Part shown: piece after piece, positions 6,842 to 13,899 of the stretch | Layout of the letters: each line of letters opens with the position of its first letter | Position numbering within the stretch: the stretch's first letter is position 1 | Origin: an uncultured Clostridia bacterium | GTDB lineage: Bacteria > Bacillota > Clostridia > Christensenellales > Aristaeellaceae | Reading direction: 5' to 3' | DNA: 16,162 nt | Assembly: GCA_904420265.1 (NCBI GenBank) | Contig: CAJFUU010000033.1 | Location: 1-16,162 of the forward strand | Position numbers and translations under genes: made by a program | Notes under the pieces: model-generated | Seen by the model: the letters and a program-made list of their open reading frames with translations, nothing else | What the model was told of the DNA's origin: nothing | Databases searched by the model: none

Positions 6842-7386
6842 TGATACAGGATGATGTGCGCGGCCTCGTCAAGGAATTGGTCGCGCTGGAGCGGCCGTTT
6901 TTTAACCCTGTGAAGCTGCTGGTTGTGGGCTGTTCCTCCAGCGAGATTGCCGGCGGCGTTATTGGCCACGCGTCGGCATACGAGCTGGGCGAGGCTGTGG
7001 CGAACGCCGCGCTGGAATGCGGGCGGGCGTTGGGCTTTGCCTGCGCGTTTCAGTGTTGCGAGCACCTGAACCGCTCGCTGGTAATCGAGCGCGCCGAGGC
7101 CGAAGCGCGCGCTCTGCAAATCGTCTGCGCCGTGCCGCGCCCCAAGGCGGGCGGCTCTTTGGCCACCGCCGCCTGGAAGGCCATGCGCGATCCGGTGCTG
7201 GTGGAAACGCTTTCCGCCGACGCGGGGCTGGACATCGGCCAGACGTTGATTGGCATGCACCTGCGCCGCGTGGCCGTGCCGGTGCGCCTGTCCCGCAAAA
7301 CCGTTGGCGCGGCGCTGGTAACCGCGGCGCGCACCCGTCCTCCGCTCATCGGCGGCGAGCGCGCCCGCTACACCCCGGAGGACTGA
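6841..7386 (+). CDS. YwlG/DUF436 (TIGR01440) family protein
   Basis: 181 residues closely matching the YwlG family of Bacillota. Diagnostic segments are LLVVGCSSSEIAGGVIG, FACAFQCCEHLNRSL, AGGSLATAAWKAM, DAGLDIGQTLIGMHL, and the C-terminal TRPPLIGGERARY. The family's biochemical function is unknown; the conserved CCEHLNR and GMH segments suggest a small-molecule or metal site (inference). The ATG at 6841 is preferred over the TTG at 6838 because AGGAGG (6828-6833) is then 7 nt away. It is coupled to the upstream methyltransferase by a one-base stop/start overlap and followed after 24 nt by the next gene, so the three genes are likely one transcript. Confidence 0.95.
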   Translation: MIQDDVRGLVKELVALERPFFNPVKLLVVGCSSSEIAGGVIGHASAYELGEAVANAALECGRALGFACAFQCCEHLNRSLVIERAEAEARALQIVCAVPRPKAGGSLATAAWKAMRDPVLVETLSADAGLDIGQTLIGMHLRRVAVPVRLSRKTVGAALVTAARTRPPLIGGERARYTPED

Positions 7387-7410
7387 CCGATCTGCGAAGG
7401 GGATGCCGCC

Positions 7411-8976
7411 ATGTTCAGCCAAAATCTCAACGCCCTGTTGCGCACGTTCCATTTCCGTCGCGTGCCCGCGCCCCGCGTGCCTGCGGCGCTGAAAGCCGCC
7501 TTTGAGCATGAGGCAAGGCGGGCGCTTTCGCATACGCTGCGCGTGCCCCCGCTATCGGAACGGCGCGAAAGTCCCGGCGTGTATCAGGCGCTTTTGCGCG
7601 AACGCCGGCGGGATTTGGAGGCGCTTTTGCTGTGCGAAGCGCCGGATAAGGGCCGCGTGCTCGACCTCATCTGCGCCATCTGCGAAGAATCCCGCTGGGC
7701 CGCAGGGCCGGGCGAGGTCTTTGAGGATGAAGCGCATCCCGAAATTGACCTGCAGGCTGCGGACACGGCGGCGTTGCTGGGCTGGGCCTGGCTTTTGCGT
7801 GGCGAAACGCTGGGAGACGACGCGCCGCGCGTGCGGGCGCGGATGCTGTTTGAAGTGCAGCGGCGCGTCGTCCGCCCGCTGCTTTCGCATGAAGACTATC
7901 TGTGTTCTACGGCTACGCTGTGCGCGGCGGCAACCGCGCTTTTGCTGCTGGAGGAAGACCGCGAATGCCTGAGCGCCGCGCTGCGCCCGTTGCTGCGTCT
8001 TTTGGACGCCGCCTATGCCTGCGCGGAGAGCGCGCGCGGGCCGCTCGAGGAACGCCTCGCCGACGCCTCCGCAGCCACGGATTTCGCCTTCCTGCTCAGA
8101 AAGGCTACCGCCGGGGCGGTGGACCTTCTGCGCGATGTGCCCTACCCTGCCTGGCTGGATGAGTTGCTCTTTGGCCATATACTGGACGATTGGTTCTTCA
8201 CCTGCACGCGCGGCGCGGCGCGGCCCTCTCTTTCCGGCGCGGCGCTGTTCCGCCTGGGCAGCTTCAGTGGCGACGGCGCGCTGCGCTGCCTGGGCGCGGC
8301 GCTGCATCGCGGGCATGCCCTTCCCTCTCCCACCGTCACCGGGCGGCTTTTGGACGCCTCGCTGCGCGAAGAGCTGGAAGGCGAATTCTCCCCCGCGCCC
8401 CGGCTCAAACACGCCGCGCTGGAAGATGGCCGCCTGATGGTTGCGCGTGGCGCAGGCTTTTTCTGCGGTCTTACCAGCGGCGGCGACTGCGGCAACGTGG
8501 GCGACGTGTGCGTGTTTCTGGAGCGCGCCTGCATCCTCAGCGGCGGCAATTTGCCTCTGGAGCAGCTTCTCCGCCCTGAAAGCGATCCGCTGCCGGACTG
8601 GAACTTTGCCGACGAGACGCGCGCGCTGATGAGCGTGGACGTAACCCCCGCATACGCGCCGGAAGCGCTTGTGCGCGCCCATCAGCGCACGCTGATGCTT
8701 TCGCGCGAGGAATACGGCGCGCAACTTGTAGACGTATTCGATCTGGACGCGCCCCGGGAATTGCGCTATGTCTTTCACTCGCCTTTTGCGCCCGAGTTCT
8801 TCCGCGGGGGCGCGCGTTTGGGCCCGATGCAGCTTTGTTGGGACGGCGCGCCGCTGACCGACGCCCGACGCCTCCCCGGCGACGATTGTTTTCCCGACGG
8901 CTTGTGGGCGCTGACGCTGACCTATCCCGAAGCCGCGCAGCGCGCCATGTTCACCTTCTTCATGCGCCACGCCTGA
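7411..8976 (+). CDS. Heparinase II/III-like protein, probably catalytically degenerate
   Basis: 521 residues. The N-terminal two thirds are helix-rich and resemble the alpha-toroid of heparinase II/III-superfamily lyases: ICEESRWAAGPG near 90-101, then IDLQAADTAALLGWAWLL and RMLFEVQRRVVRPLL. The C-terminal part is beta-rich. It includes GNVGDVCVF (361-369), which I align with the HNDVGSF segment of the family; the Asp is kept but the His and Asn are replaced. No signal peptide or membrane segment is seen, so it is probably cytoplasmic, which is odd for a polysaccharide lyase. AAGGGG lies 8 nt before the ATG at 7411. The family call rests on pattern similarity, so an unrelated helical-toroid protein remains possible. 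No clear terminator follows. Confidence 0.6.
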   Translation: MFSQNLNALLRTFHFRRVPAPRVPAALKAAFEHEARRALSHTLRVPPLSERRESPGVYQALLRERRRDLEALLLCEAPDKGRVLDLICAICEESRWAAGPGEVFEDEAHPEIDLQAADTAALLGWAWLLRGETLGDDAPRVRARMLFEVQRRVVRPLLSHEDYLCSTATLCAAATALLLLEEDRECLSAALRPLLRLLDAAYACAESARGPLEERLADASAATDFAFLLRKATAGAVDLLRDVPYPAWLDELLFGHILDDWFFTCTRGAARPSLSGAALFRLGSFSGDGALRCLGAALHRGHALPSPTVTGRLLDASLREELEGEFSPAPRLKHAALEDGRLMVARGAGFFCGLTSGGDCGNVGDVCVFLERACILSGGNLPLEQLLRPESDPLPDWNFADETRALMSVDVTPAYAPEALVRAHQRTLMLSREEYGAQLVDVFDLDAPRELRYVFHSPFAPEFFRGGARLGPMQLCWDGAPLTDARRLPGDDCFPDGLWALTLTYPEAAQRAMFTFFMRHA

Positions 8977-9000
8977 GACGGTGGGCGGGAAGAAGGTTTT

Positions 9001-9031
9001 TTGGCAGGCATATGTTATTTGTGACTAATAT
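9001..9031 (+). promoter_or_regulatory. Possible promoter upstream of the AraC-type regulator
   Basis: TTGGCA (9001-9006) and TAATAT (9026-9031) are separated by 19 bp, slightly long. They sit in an AT-rich patch (9010-9035) in the gap between the heparinase-like gene and the regulator. No better candidate is seen in the gap. Confidence 0.4.
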
Positions 9032-9050
9032 ATGGTTTCGGCATGAATGC

Positions 9051-9067
9051 ATCCGAACGCTTCGGAT
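9051..9067. promoter_or_regulatory. Perfect inverted repeat upstream of the AraC-type gene
   Basis: ATCCGAA-CGC-TTCGGAT is a perfect 7-bp inverted repeat with a 3-nt centre, about 20 bp downstream of the possible -10 and 105 bp before the start codon. It could be an operator or an untranslated-leader hairpin. There is no T-run after it, so it is not an intrinsic terminator. Confidence 0.45.
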
Positions 9068-9171
9068 TCCGGCCCTTGAAAATGGGATACGTTCCCGCAC
9101 GCCCCTCTGGCCTTTTGCGCGGAAAGCGGCGGCCTGATGCGCCGCAAATACACGATTTCAGGAGGTTTGCC

Positions 9172-10140
9172 ATGATTTGTACGGCGGATATTTCCCTCTT
9201 CGCAGGTTATAAATTCCACAACGTCTTCCGCGACGGAGACTGCACGGTCTATCAATTGAAAAACGCCACCGGACAGGGAGAAATGCGCGGTTACTGCCCT
9301 GCTCCGGGCATATACGTTTTCTACAACTGCCTGCGCATGGCTACCTGCTACCAGCCGCAGGTTCCCTCGGCAGACTGGGTGAGCATCAACCATTGCCGCC
9401 GCGGCAGCTACGAATTTGAGACAGAGAACGGGTATTCTAGCATACTGGGCGAAGGCGACATGTGCATGCATGACATTGCGCGCCTGCGGCTGCGGGACTC
9501 GCGCGTGCCGCCTGGTTACTTCGACGGCCTGACCGTATCGCTGGAGGTGGAGGCGGCGCAGGCTTCGCTTGAGCGTCTGTCTCCCGGGCTGGGCATAGAC
9601 CTGCCGGCGCTGCGGGATCGCTTCTGCAACCGCGAAGATCCCTTTTTGATACGGCCCGAACCGGAAATCGCCCGCGTTTTTGACGAGCTCTATCGCGTGG
9701 ACAAGCGCATCCGCCACCCCTATATGCTGCTGAAAATCCTTGAACTGGCGCTGCTTTTGAGCGTTTGCGAAAACCATGTTCCCCTGTCGCGCTTCTCCGC
9801 AGACGTGGTGCGCCGCACGCGGGAGGTGCACGCATCCCTGCTCAAGCACCCGCTGAAGAAGCGCTCCATCGCCGAACTCTGCCGTATTTTCGGCGTATCG
9901 AGCACGAATTTGCGCGCCTGTTTCCGCGCCCTTTACGGGCGGCCGCTGGGAATGTTCGCGCGCGAAGAGCGCCTGAAACAGGCGGCGCATCTGTTGCTCG
10001 CGTGGCCGGATTGCCCGGTTGGCGAAATCGCGCGCCAGGCCGGATATGAAAACCAGAGCAAGTTTTCCGCGGCTTTTCGGGAGATGCACCACCTTAGTCC
10101 GCTCGCCTACCGCCGCCGCAATTCTGACAGTTTGGAGTAA
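9172..10140 (+). CDS. AraC-family transcriptional regulator next to paired ABC transporter
   Basis: 322 residues. The C-terminal 90 residues are an AraC/XylS DNA-binding domain with two helix-turn-helix units: SIAELCRIFGVSSTNLRACF from about residue 232, and VGEIARQAGYENQSKFSAAF from about 283, ending SPLAYRR. The N-terminal 225 residues presumably sense a ligand but match no domain I can name. The ATG at 9172 is chosen because AGGAGG (9160-9165) lies 6 nt upstream; an in-frame ATG at 9043 has no such site. The gene is directly upstream of and codirectional with two exporter-fold ABC genes, the arrangement seen for YbtA-type regulators of siderophore uptake. It probably controls them, perhaps by binding the loaded ligand (inference). 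Confidence 0.9.
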   Translation: MICTADISLFAGYKFHNVFRDGDCTVYQLKNATGQGEMRGYCPAPGIYVFYNCLRMATCYQPQVPSADWVSINHCRRGSYEFETENGYSSILGEGDMCMHDIARLRLRDSRVPPGYFDGLTVSLEVEAAQASLERLSPGLGIDLPALRDRFCNREDPFLIRPEPEIARVFDELYRVDKRIRHPYMLLKILELALLLSVCENHVPLSRFSADVVRRTREVHASLLKHPLKKRSIAELCRIFGVSSTNLRACFRALYGRPLGMFAREERLKQAAHLLLAWPDCPVGEIARQAGYENQSKFSAAFREMHHLSPLAYRRRNSDSLE

Positions 10141-10158
10141 AAATGCGCCGTTTTGGAG

Positions 10159-10187
10159 TGGCAGAGGGCAGACGGACATGGTATAAT
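10159..10187 (+). promoter_or_regulatory. Promoter of the ABC transporter pair
   Basis: A perfect TATAAT (10182-10187) is preceded by TGG, an extended -10. At 17 bp upstream the hexamer TGGCAG (10159-10164) is a poor -35. A strong -10 with a weak -35 fits an activator-dependent promoter, consistent with the adjacent AraC-type regulator. Confidence 0.6.
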
Positions 10188-10220
10188 GATTTTGGTCCGC
10201 GGTGCGGGCCGTTGTTTGCG

Positions 10221-10248
10221 CGTTTAGTTAGATAAAACTAACTAAACG
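10221..10248. promoter_or_regulatory. Perfect 11-bp inverted repeat: candidate metal-regulator operator
   Basis: Arms CGTTTAGTTAG and CTAACTAAACG are exact inverse complements around the centre ATAAAA. It lies 34-61 bp downstream of the -10 and 28 bp before the ATG of the first ABC gene. It is AT-rich in GC-rich surroundings and has no T-run, so it looks like a repressor operator rather than a terminator. The TTAGTTAG...CTAACTAA pattern recalls DtxR/IdeR-type iron boxes (TTAGGTTAG...CTAACCTAA), though the spacing differs. Regulator identity is inference. Confidence 0.65.
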
Positions 10249-10275
10249 ACATCATCACAGCAAGGAGGCATTTGC

Positions 10276-12060
10276 ATGCAAAAAAGTCCGGGAAATCTGA
10301 CGCGGCTGCTCGCCTATGCCGGCGGGCATAAGAAGCTCACCGTTTTGGGCTGCGCGCTGTCGGGCGTATCGGCGCTCATATCCATCGCGCCGTATATCTT
10401 CATCTGGTATATCGTTCGCGGCGCTTTGCGCGCTATGCCGGATTTCAGCGCGACGGGCGGCCTTGTTTCCTGGGGCTGGCGGGCGCTGTGGTTCGCGCTT
10501 GCGGGGGCGCTGATCTACTTTGCGGCGTTGATGTGCACGCATTTGGCGGCATTCCGTACGGCGCGCAACATGCGCGCAGCGGCGGCCGAGCATTTGGTGG
10601 AAGCGCCGTTGGGATATTTCTCCGCCAACGAAAGCGGCCGGCTGCGAAAGCAGATTGACGACAACGCCGACATGACGGAATCGCTTCTGGCCCATGAACT
10701 GCCGGACGCAGTGGGCAATCTGGTGACGCCGCTGGCGGCGATTGCGCTTTTGTTTGTGTTCGACTGGCGCATGGGCCTGGTTTGCCTGGCGCCCATAGGG
10801 CTGTGCATTGTCCTGCTGTTCCAAATGATGGGCGGCAAGAGCGCGCACTTCTTCAGCAAATACCAAATGGCCATTGAAGACCTCAGCGCCGAAGCCACCG
10901 AGTATGTGCGCGGCATCCCCGTTGTGAAGGTATTTCAGCAGACGGTGCATTCGTTCAAGACCTTCTATCGCTCCATTATGAATTACAGCAAGCTGGCCAC
11001 AGACTATTCCATGGCCTGCAAAAAGCCGATGGTGTGGTTCACCACCGTGCTCAATTGCACGTTTATTCTCCTGCTCCCCCTGGGCGCAATACTTTTGCAG
11101 GGCGCGCAGGACGGCGCAGGCGTGCTTGCGGATTTGATTTTCTACGTGCTGTTCACGCCCTTCTGCGCTTACATGACCAACCGGCTGATGTACGCTGGCC
11201 AGGCCTTTATGGAGGCAGGCGAGGCGGTGCGCAAGCTCGACCAGCTTCTTGCGGTCAAGCCGTTGCCGCAGGCGCAAAAGCCTGCCTCCATACATGGCGC
11301 GGGCGTGGCCTTTGAAAACGTCTCCTTCACCTATCCCGGCGCAAGCGCGCCGGCCTTGCAAGGTGTGTCTTTCACGGCGGCGCCCGGGCAGACGGTGGCG
11401 CTGGTCGGCCCCTCGGGCGGCGGCAAAAGCACGGCCGCCAGCCTCATCCCCCGCTTCTGGGACGCCCAGGAGGGGCGCGTGCTGGTGGGCGGCGCGGATG
11501 TGCGCGCGCTTTCCCAGCGGGATTTAATGTCGCACGTGGCCTTCGTATTCCAGGATACGCGCCTGTTTAAGAGCAGCATACTGGAAAACATTCGCGCCGC
11601 GCGGCCCGGGGCCACCCGCGAGGAAGCGCTTGCCGCCGCGCACGCCGCCCAATGCGACGATATTCTCAAAAAACTCCCTCAGGGGATTGACACCATGGTC
11701 GGCGCAAAGGGCGTATACCTCTCCGGCGGCGAGCAGCAGCGCGTGGCGCTGGCTCGCGCCATCCTCAAGGACGCGCCCATCGTGGTTCTGGACGAAGCCA
11801 CCGCCTTTGCCGATCCCGAAAACGAAGCGCTGATCCAAAAGGCCTTTGAAGCGCTGGCCAGAAACAAAACCGTCGTGATGATCGCCCACCGCCTTTCCAC
11901 CGTGCAAAATGCGGATCAGATACTGGTCCTGCGCGATGGGCGCATTGTCGAACGCGGCGCCCATGCCTCGCTTCTGTACCAAAACGGCGAATACGCGCGC
12001 ATGTGGCGCGATTACCAAACCTCCGCCCAGTGGAAAGTCGGAAAGGAGGCGGAAGTATGA
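10276..12060 (+). CDS. Exporter-fold ABC half-transporter, YbtP/YbtQ-IrtA/IrtB type (first of pair)
   Basis: 594 residues with membrane helices over about residues 20-310 and a nucleotide-binding domain from about 335. Visible motifs: Walker A GPSGGGKST (K384), Q-loop VFQDTRLF, signature LSGGEQQR (482-489), Walker B IVVLDEA (D506, E507) and H-loop IAHRLSTV (H538). The D-loop reads TAFADPEN instead of the usual TSALD, a wording I associate with YbtP/YbtQ/IrtA-type transporters. These have an exporter fold but import metal-siderophore complexes. Substrate here is unknown; iron chelate uptake is the leading inference. AAGGAGG lies about 7 nt before the ATG. It overlaps the next gene by ATGA, so the two subunits are translationally coupled and expected to heterodimerise. 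Confidence 0.93.
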   Translation: MQKSPGNLTRLLAYAGGHKKLTVLGCALSGVSALISIAPYIFIWYIVRGALRAMPDFSATGGLVSWGWRALWFALAGALIYFAALMCTHLAAFRTARNMRAAAAEHLVEAPLGYFSANESGRLRKQIDDNADMTESLLAHELPDAVGNLVTPLAAIALLFVFDWRMGLVCLAPIGLCIVLLFQMMGGKSAHFFSKYQMAIEDLSAEATEYVRGIPVVKVFQQTVHSFKTFYRSIMNYSKLATDYSMACKKPMVWFTTVLNCTFILLLPLGAILLQGAQDGAGVLADLIFYVLFTPFCAYMTNRLMYAGQAFMEAGEAVRKLDQLLAVKPLPQAQKPASIHGAGVAFENVSFTYPGASAPALQGVSFTAAPGQTVALVGPSGGGKSTAASLIPRFWDAQEGRVLVGGADVRALSQRDLMSHVAFVFQDTRLFKSSILENIRAARPGATREEALAAAHAAQCDDILKKLPQGIDTMVGAKGVYLSGGEQQRVALARAILKDAPIVVLDEATAFADPENEALIQKAFEALARNKTVVMIAHRLSTVQNADQILVLRDGRIVERGAHASLLYQNGEYARMWRDYQTSAQWKVGKEAEV

Positions 12061-13799
12061 TCCGCTATTTTCAAAAAACCTTCGCCCTCACCGAGCAGGG
12101 CGCGCGAGACCTTTTGCGCGCTTCGCTTTGGCAGGTGGCGGCCAACATCAGCCTGATGCTGCCGGTAGGCGTACTGGTCGCCGCGCTCACCGGCTTTGTG
12201 GAGGCGCTCAGCGCCGGCGCGCCGTTTACGGCCGGCCTGGCCGCCGTGCTCGTTTCCGGCGTGGCGATTTTGGCGGTGATTTTCTTCATCCAGTGGAAGC
12301 TGTATGACGCGTTGTACATTTCCACCTACACGGAAAGCGCCAACCGCCGCGTGCGTCTGGGCGAAAAGTTGCGCGCGCTGCCGCTGTCCTTCTTTGGCAA
12401 GCGCGACCTTTCCGACCTGACCGCCACGATGATGAGCGATTGCAGCTTTCTGGAACAGGTCTTCTCCCACTACGTTCCCCAAGCCATCGGCGCGGCGGTT
12501 TCCACGCTTATGATTTGCGTGGGGCTGATTTGCATGGACTGGCGCATGGGGCTGGCCGCGGTATGGGTTATACCGGTCGCCACGGCAATCGTGTTTGTCA
12601 CGCGCCGCTTGCAGATGCGCTTTTCGGAAAAGAGCATGCTTGTAAAGCGCGCCGCTACCGACGCTTTGCAGGAAATGCTGGAAACCATCAAGGACATCAA
12701 GGCCTGCAACCAGAAAGAGCGCTATCTTTCCGGCCTCAGGGAAAAGCTGCGCCTTTCCGAGCGGGCCACCATTCATTGCGAACTGGTTACGGGCACGAGC
12801 ATCACCGCCGCGCAGGCTTTTCTGAAGCTGGGCATCGCCACTACGGCGCTGACGGGCGTCACGCTGCTTTCCGGCGGTGAAATCAACTTTGCAACGCTTC
12901 TGGTGTTTTTGCTGGCCGTCACGCGCCTGTATGACCCCGTCAGCAGCGTGTTTGCCAACCTGGCCGCGACTTTCAGCGCCCAAGTGCGCATTGAGCGCAT
13001 GCGCCAAATTGAAGAGCAACCCGTGCAAACCGGCGTCTCAAATTATCGGCCCCGGGGCTTTGACATCGTCTTTGACCATGTGCGCTTTGCCTACAACAAG
13101 GACGAAGGCGTATTGGAAGACGTTTCCTTTACCGCCCGTCAGGGCGAGGTTACGGCGCTGGTCGGCCCCTCGGGCGGCGGCAAGAGCACCGCAGCCAAGC
13201 TGGCGGCGCGCTTCTGGGATGTGGACGGCGGCAAAATCACGTTGGGCGGCGTGGACGTGTCCGGCGTGGAACCGGAGGCGCTGCTCACGCACTATGCCAT
13301 CGTTTTTCAGGACGTAGTGCTCTTCCGCGACACCATCATGGAAAACATCCGTCTCGGCCGCCGCGAGGCTACGGACGAGGAAGTGCTCGCCGCCGCCCGG
13401 GCCGCGCAGTGCGACGAATTCGTTTCCCGGCTGCCGCAGGGCTACAATACGGTCATCGGCGAAAACGGCTCCACGCTTTCCGGCGGCGAACGCCAACGCA
13501 TTTCCATCGCCCGGGCGCTTTTGAAGGATGCGGAGGTCATTTTGCTGGACGAGGCCACGGCCAGTTTGGATGTGGAGTGCGAAACCGCCGTGCAGGCCGC
13601 GCTTTCCCGCCTGGTGCGCGGCAAGACGGTTTTGGTCATCGCCCATCGCATGCGCACTGTGGCCGGCGCCGACAAAATTGTGGTGCTCTCCGGCGGCCGC
13701 GTGGCCGAGCAGGGCACGCACGAAGCATTGATGCAAAAGGGCGGCGTATACGCAAGCCTGTACGCTTTGCAACAGAAAAGCAGCCAGTGGAAAATTTAA
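12057..13799 (+). CDS. Exporter-fold ABC half-transporter, YbtP/YbtQ-IrtA/IrtB type (second of pair)
   Basis: 580 residues; partner subunit of the preceding gene. Hydrophobic segments such as MLPVGVLVAALTGF and VLVSGVAILAVIFFI mark the membrane domain. The nucleotide-binding domain has Walker A GPSGGGKST (K376), Q-loop VFQDVVLF, signature LSGGERQR (474-481), Walker B VILLDEA (D498, E499), D-loop TASLD and H-loop IAHRMRTV (H530). Both ATP sites therefore look catalytically complete. The ATG at 12057 is chosen because AAAGGAGG ends 7 nt before it and it overlaps the upstream stop as ATGA; starts further upstream in this frame lie inside the previous gene. The unit ends at a strong terminator. 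Confidence 0.93.
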   Translation: MIRYFQKTFALTEQGARDLLRASLWQVAANISLMLPVGVLVAALTGFVEALSAGAPFTAGLAAVLVSGVAILAVIFFIQWKLYDALYISTYTESANRRVRLGEKLRALPLSFFGKRDLSDLTATMMSDCSFLEQVFSHYVPQAIGAAVSTLMICVGLICMDWRMGLAAVWVIPVATAIVFVTRRLQMRFSEKSMLVKRAATDALQEMLETIKDIKACNQKERYLSGLREKLRLSERATIHCELVTGTSITAAQAFLKLGIATTALTGVTLLSGGEINFATLLVFLLAVTRLYDPVSSVFANLAATFSAQVRIERMRQIEEQPVQTGVSNYRPRGFDIVFDHVRFAYNKDEGVLEDVSFTARQGEVTALVGPSGGGKSTAAKLAARFWDVDGGKITLGGVDVSGVEPEALLTHYAIVFQDVVLFRDTIMENIRLGRREATDEEVLAAARAAQCDEFVSRLPQGYNTVIGENGSTLSGGERQRISIARALLKDAEVILLDEATASLDVECETAVQAALSRLVRGKTVLVIAHRMRTVAGADKIVVLSGGRVAEQGTHEALMQKGGVYASLYALQQKSSQWKI

Positions 13800-13811
13800 A
13801 CCTCTCTTTGC

Positions 13812-13841
13812 CGGCGGGAGAGCGCGCTTTCCCGCCGTTTT
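13812..13841 (+). terminator. Intrinsic terminator after the ABC transporter pair
   Basis: An 11-bp stem (CGGCGGGAGAG paired with CTTTCCCGCCG, one G-U pair) around the loop CGCG, followed by TTTT and then GCTT. It begins 12 nt after the stop codon of the second ABC gene and cleanly separates this unit from the next promoter at 13844. Confidence 0.9.
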
Positions 13842-13843
13842 GC

Positions 13844-13872
13844 TTGAAAGTGCGGCGTGGAAATGCTACAAT
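13844..13872 (+). promoter_or_regulatory. Sigma-A-type promoter for the GNAT gene
   Basis: TTGAAA (13844-13849), a 17-bp spacer and TACAAT (13867-13872), with TGC before the -10 (extended -10). It starts only 2 nt after the preceding terminator's T-run. Transcription would begin near 13879, giving a leader of about 20 nt. Confidence 0.85.
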
Positions 13873-13899
13873 ATGAAAAAGGACTTTGGGGAGGACGCA

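Noticed and set aside
8961..9002. Intrinsic terminator after the heparinase-like gene
   Set aside because: A bulged stem (CGCCAC with GTGGGCG) overlaps the stop codon, but the T-run starts about 9 nt after it, too far for a standard terminator.
9043..9171. Upstream in-frame ATG as the AraC start
   Set aside because: It has no ribosome binding site, and the extra 43 residues are basic and unlike an AraC N-terminus; the ATG at 9172 has AGGAGG at good spacing.
5609..13028. Long minus-strand frames at 5609-6826, 7552-8970, 10255-11361 and 12012-13028
   Set aside because: All lie antisense to plus-strand genes with family motifs and good start sites; their translations show no recognisable domain.
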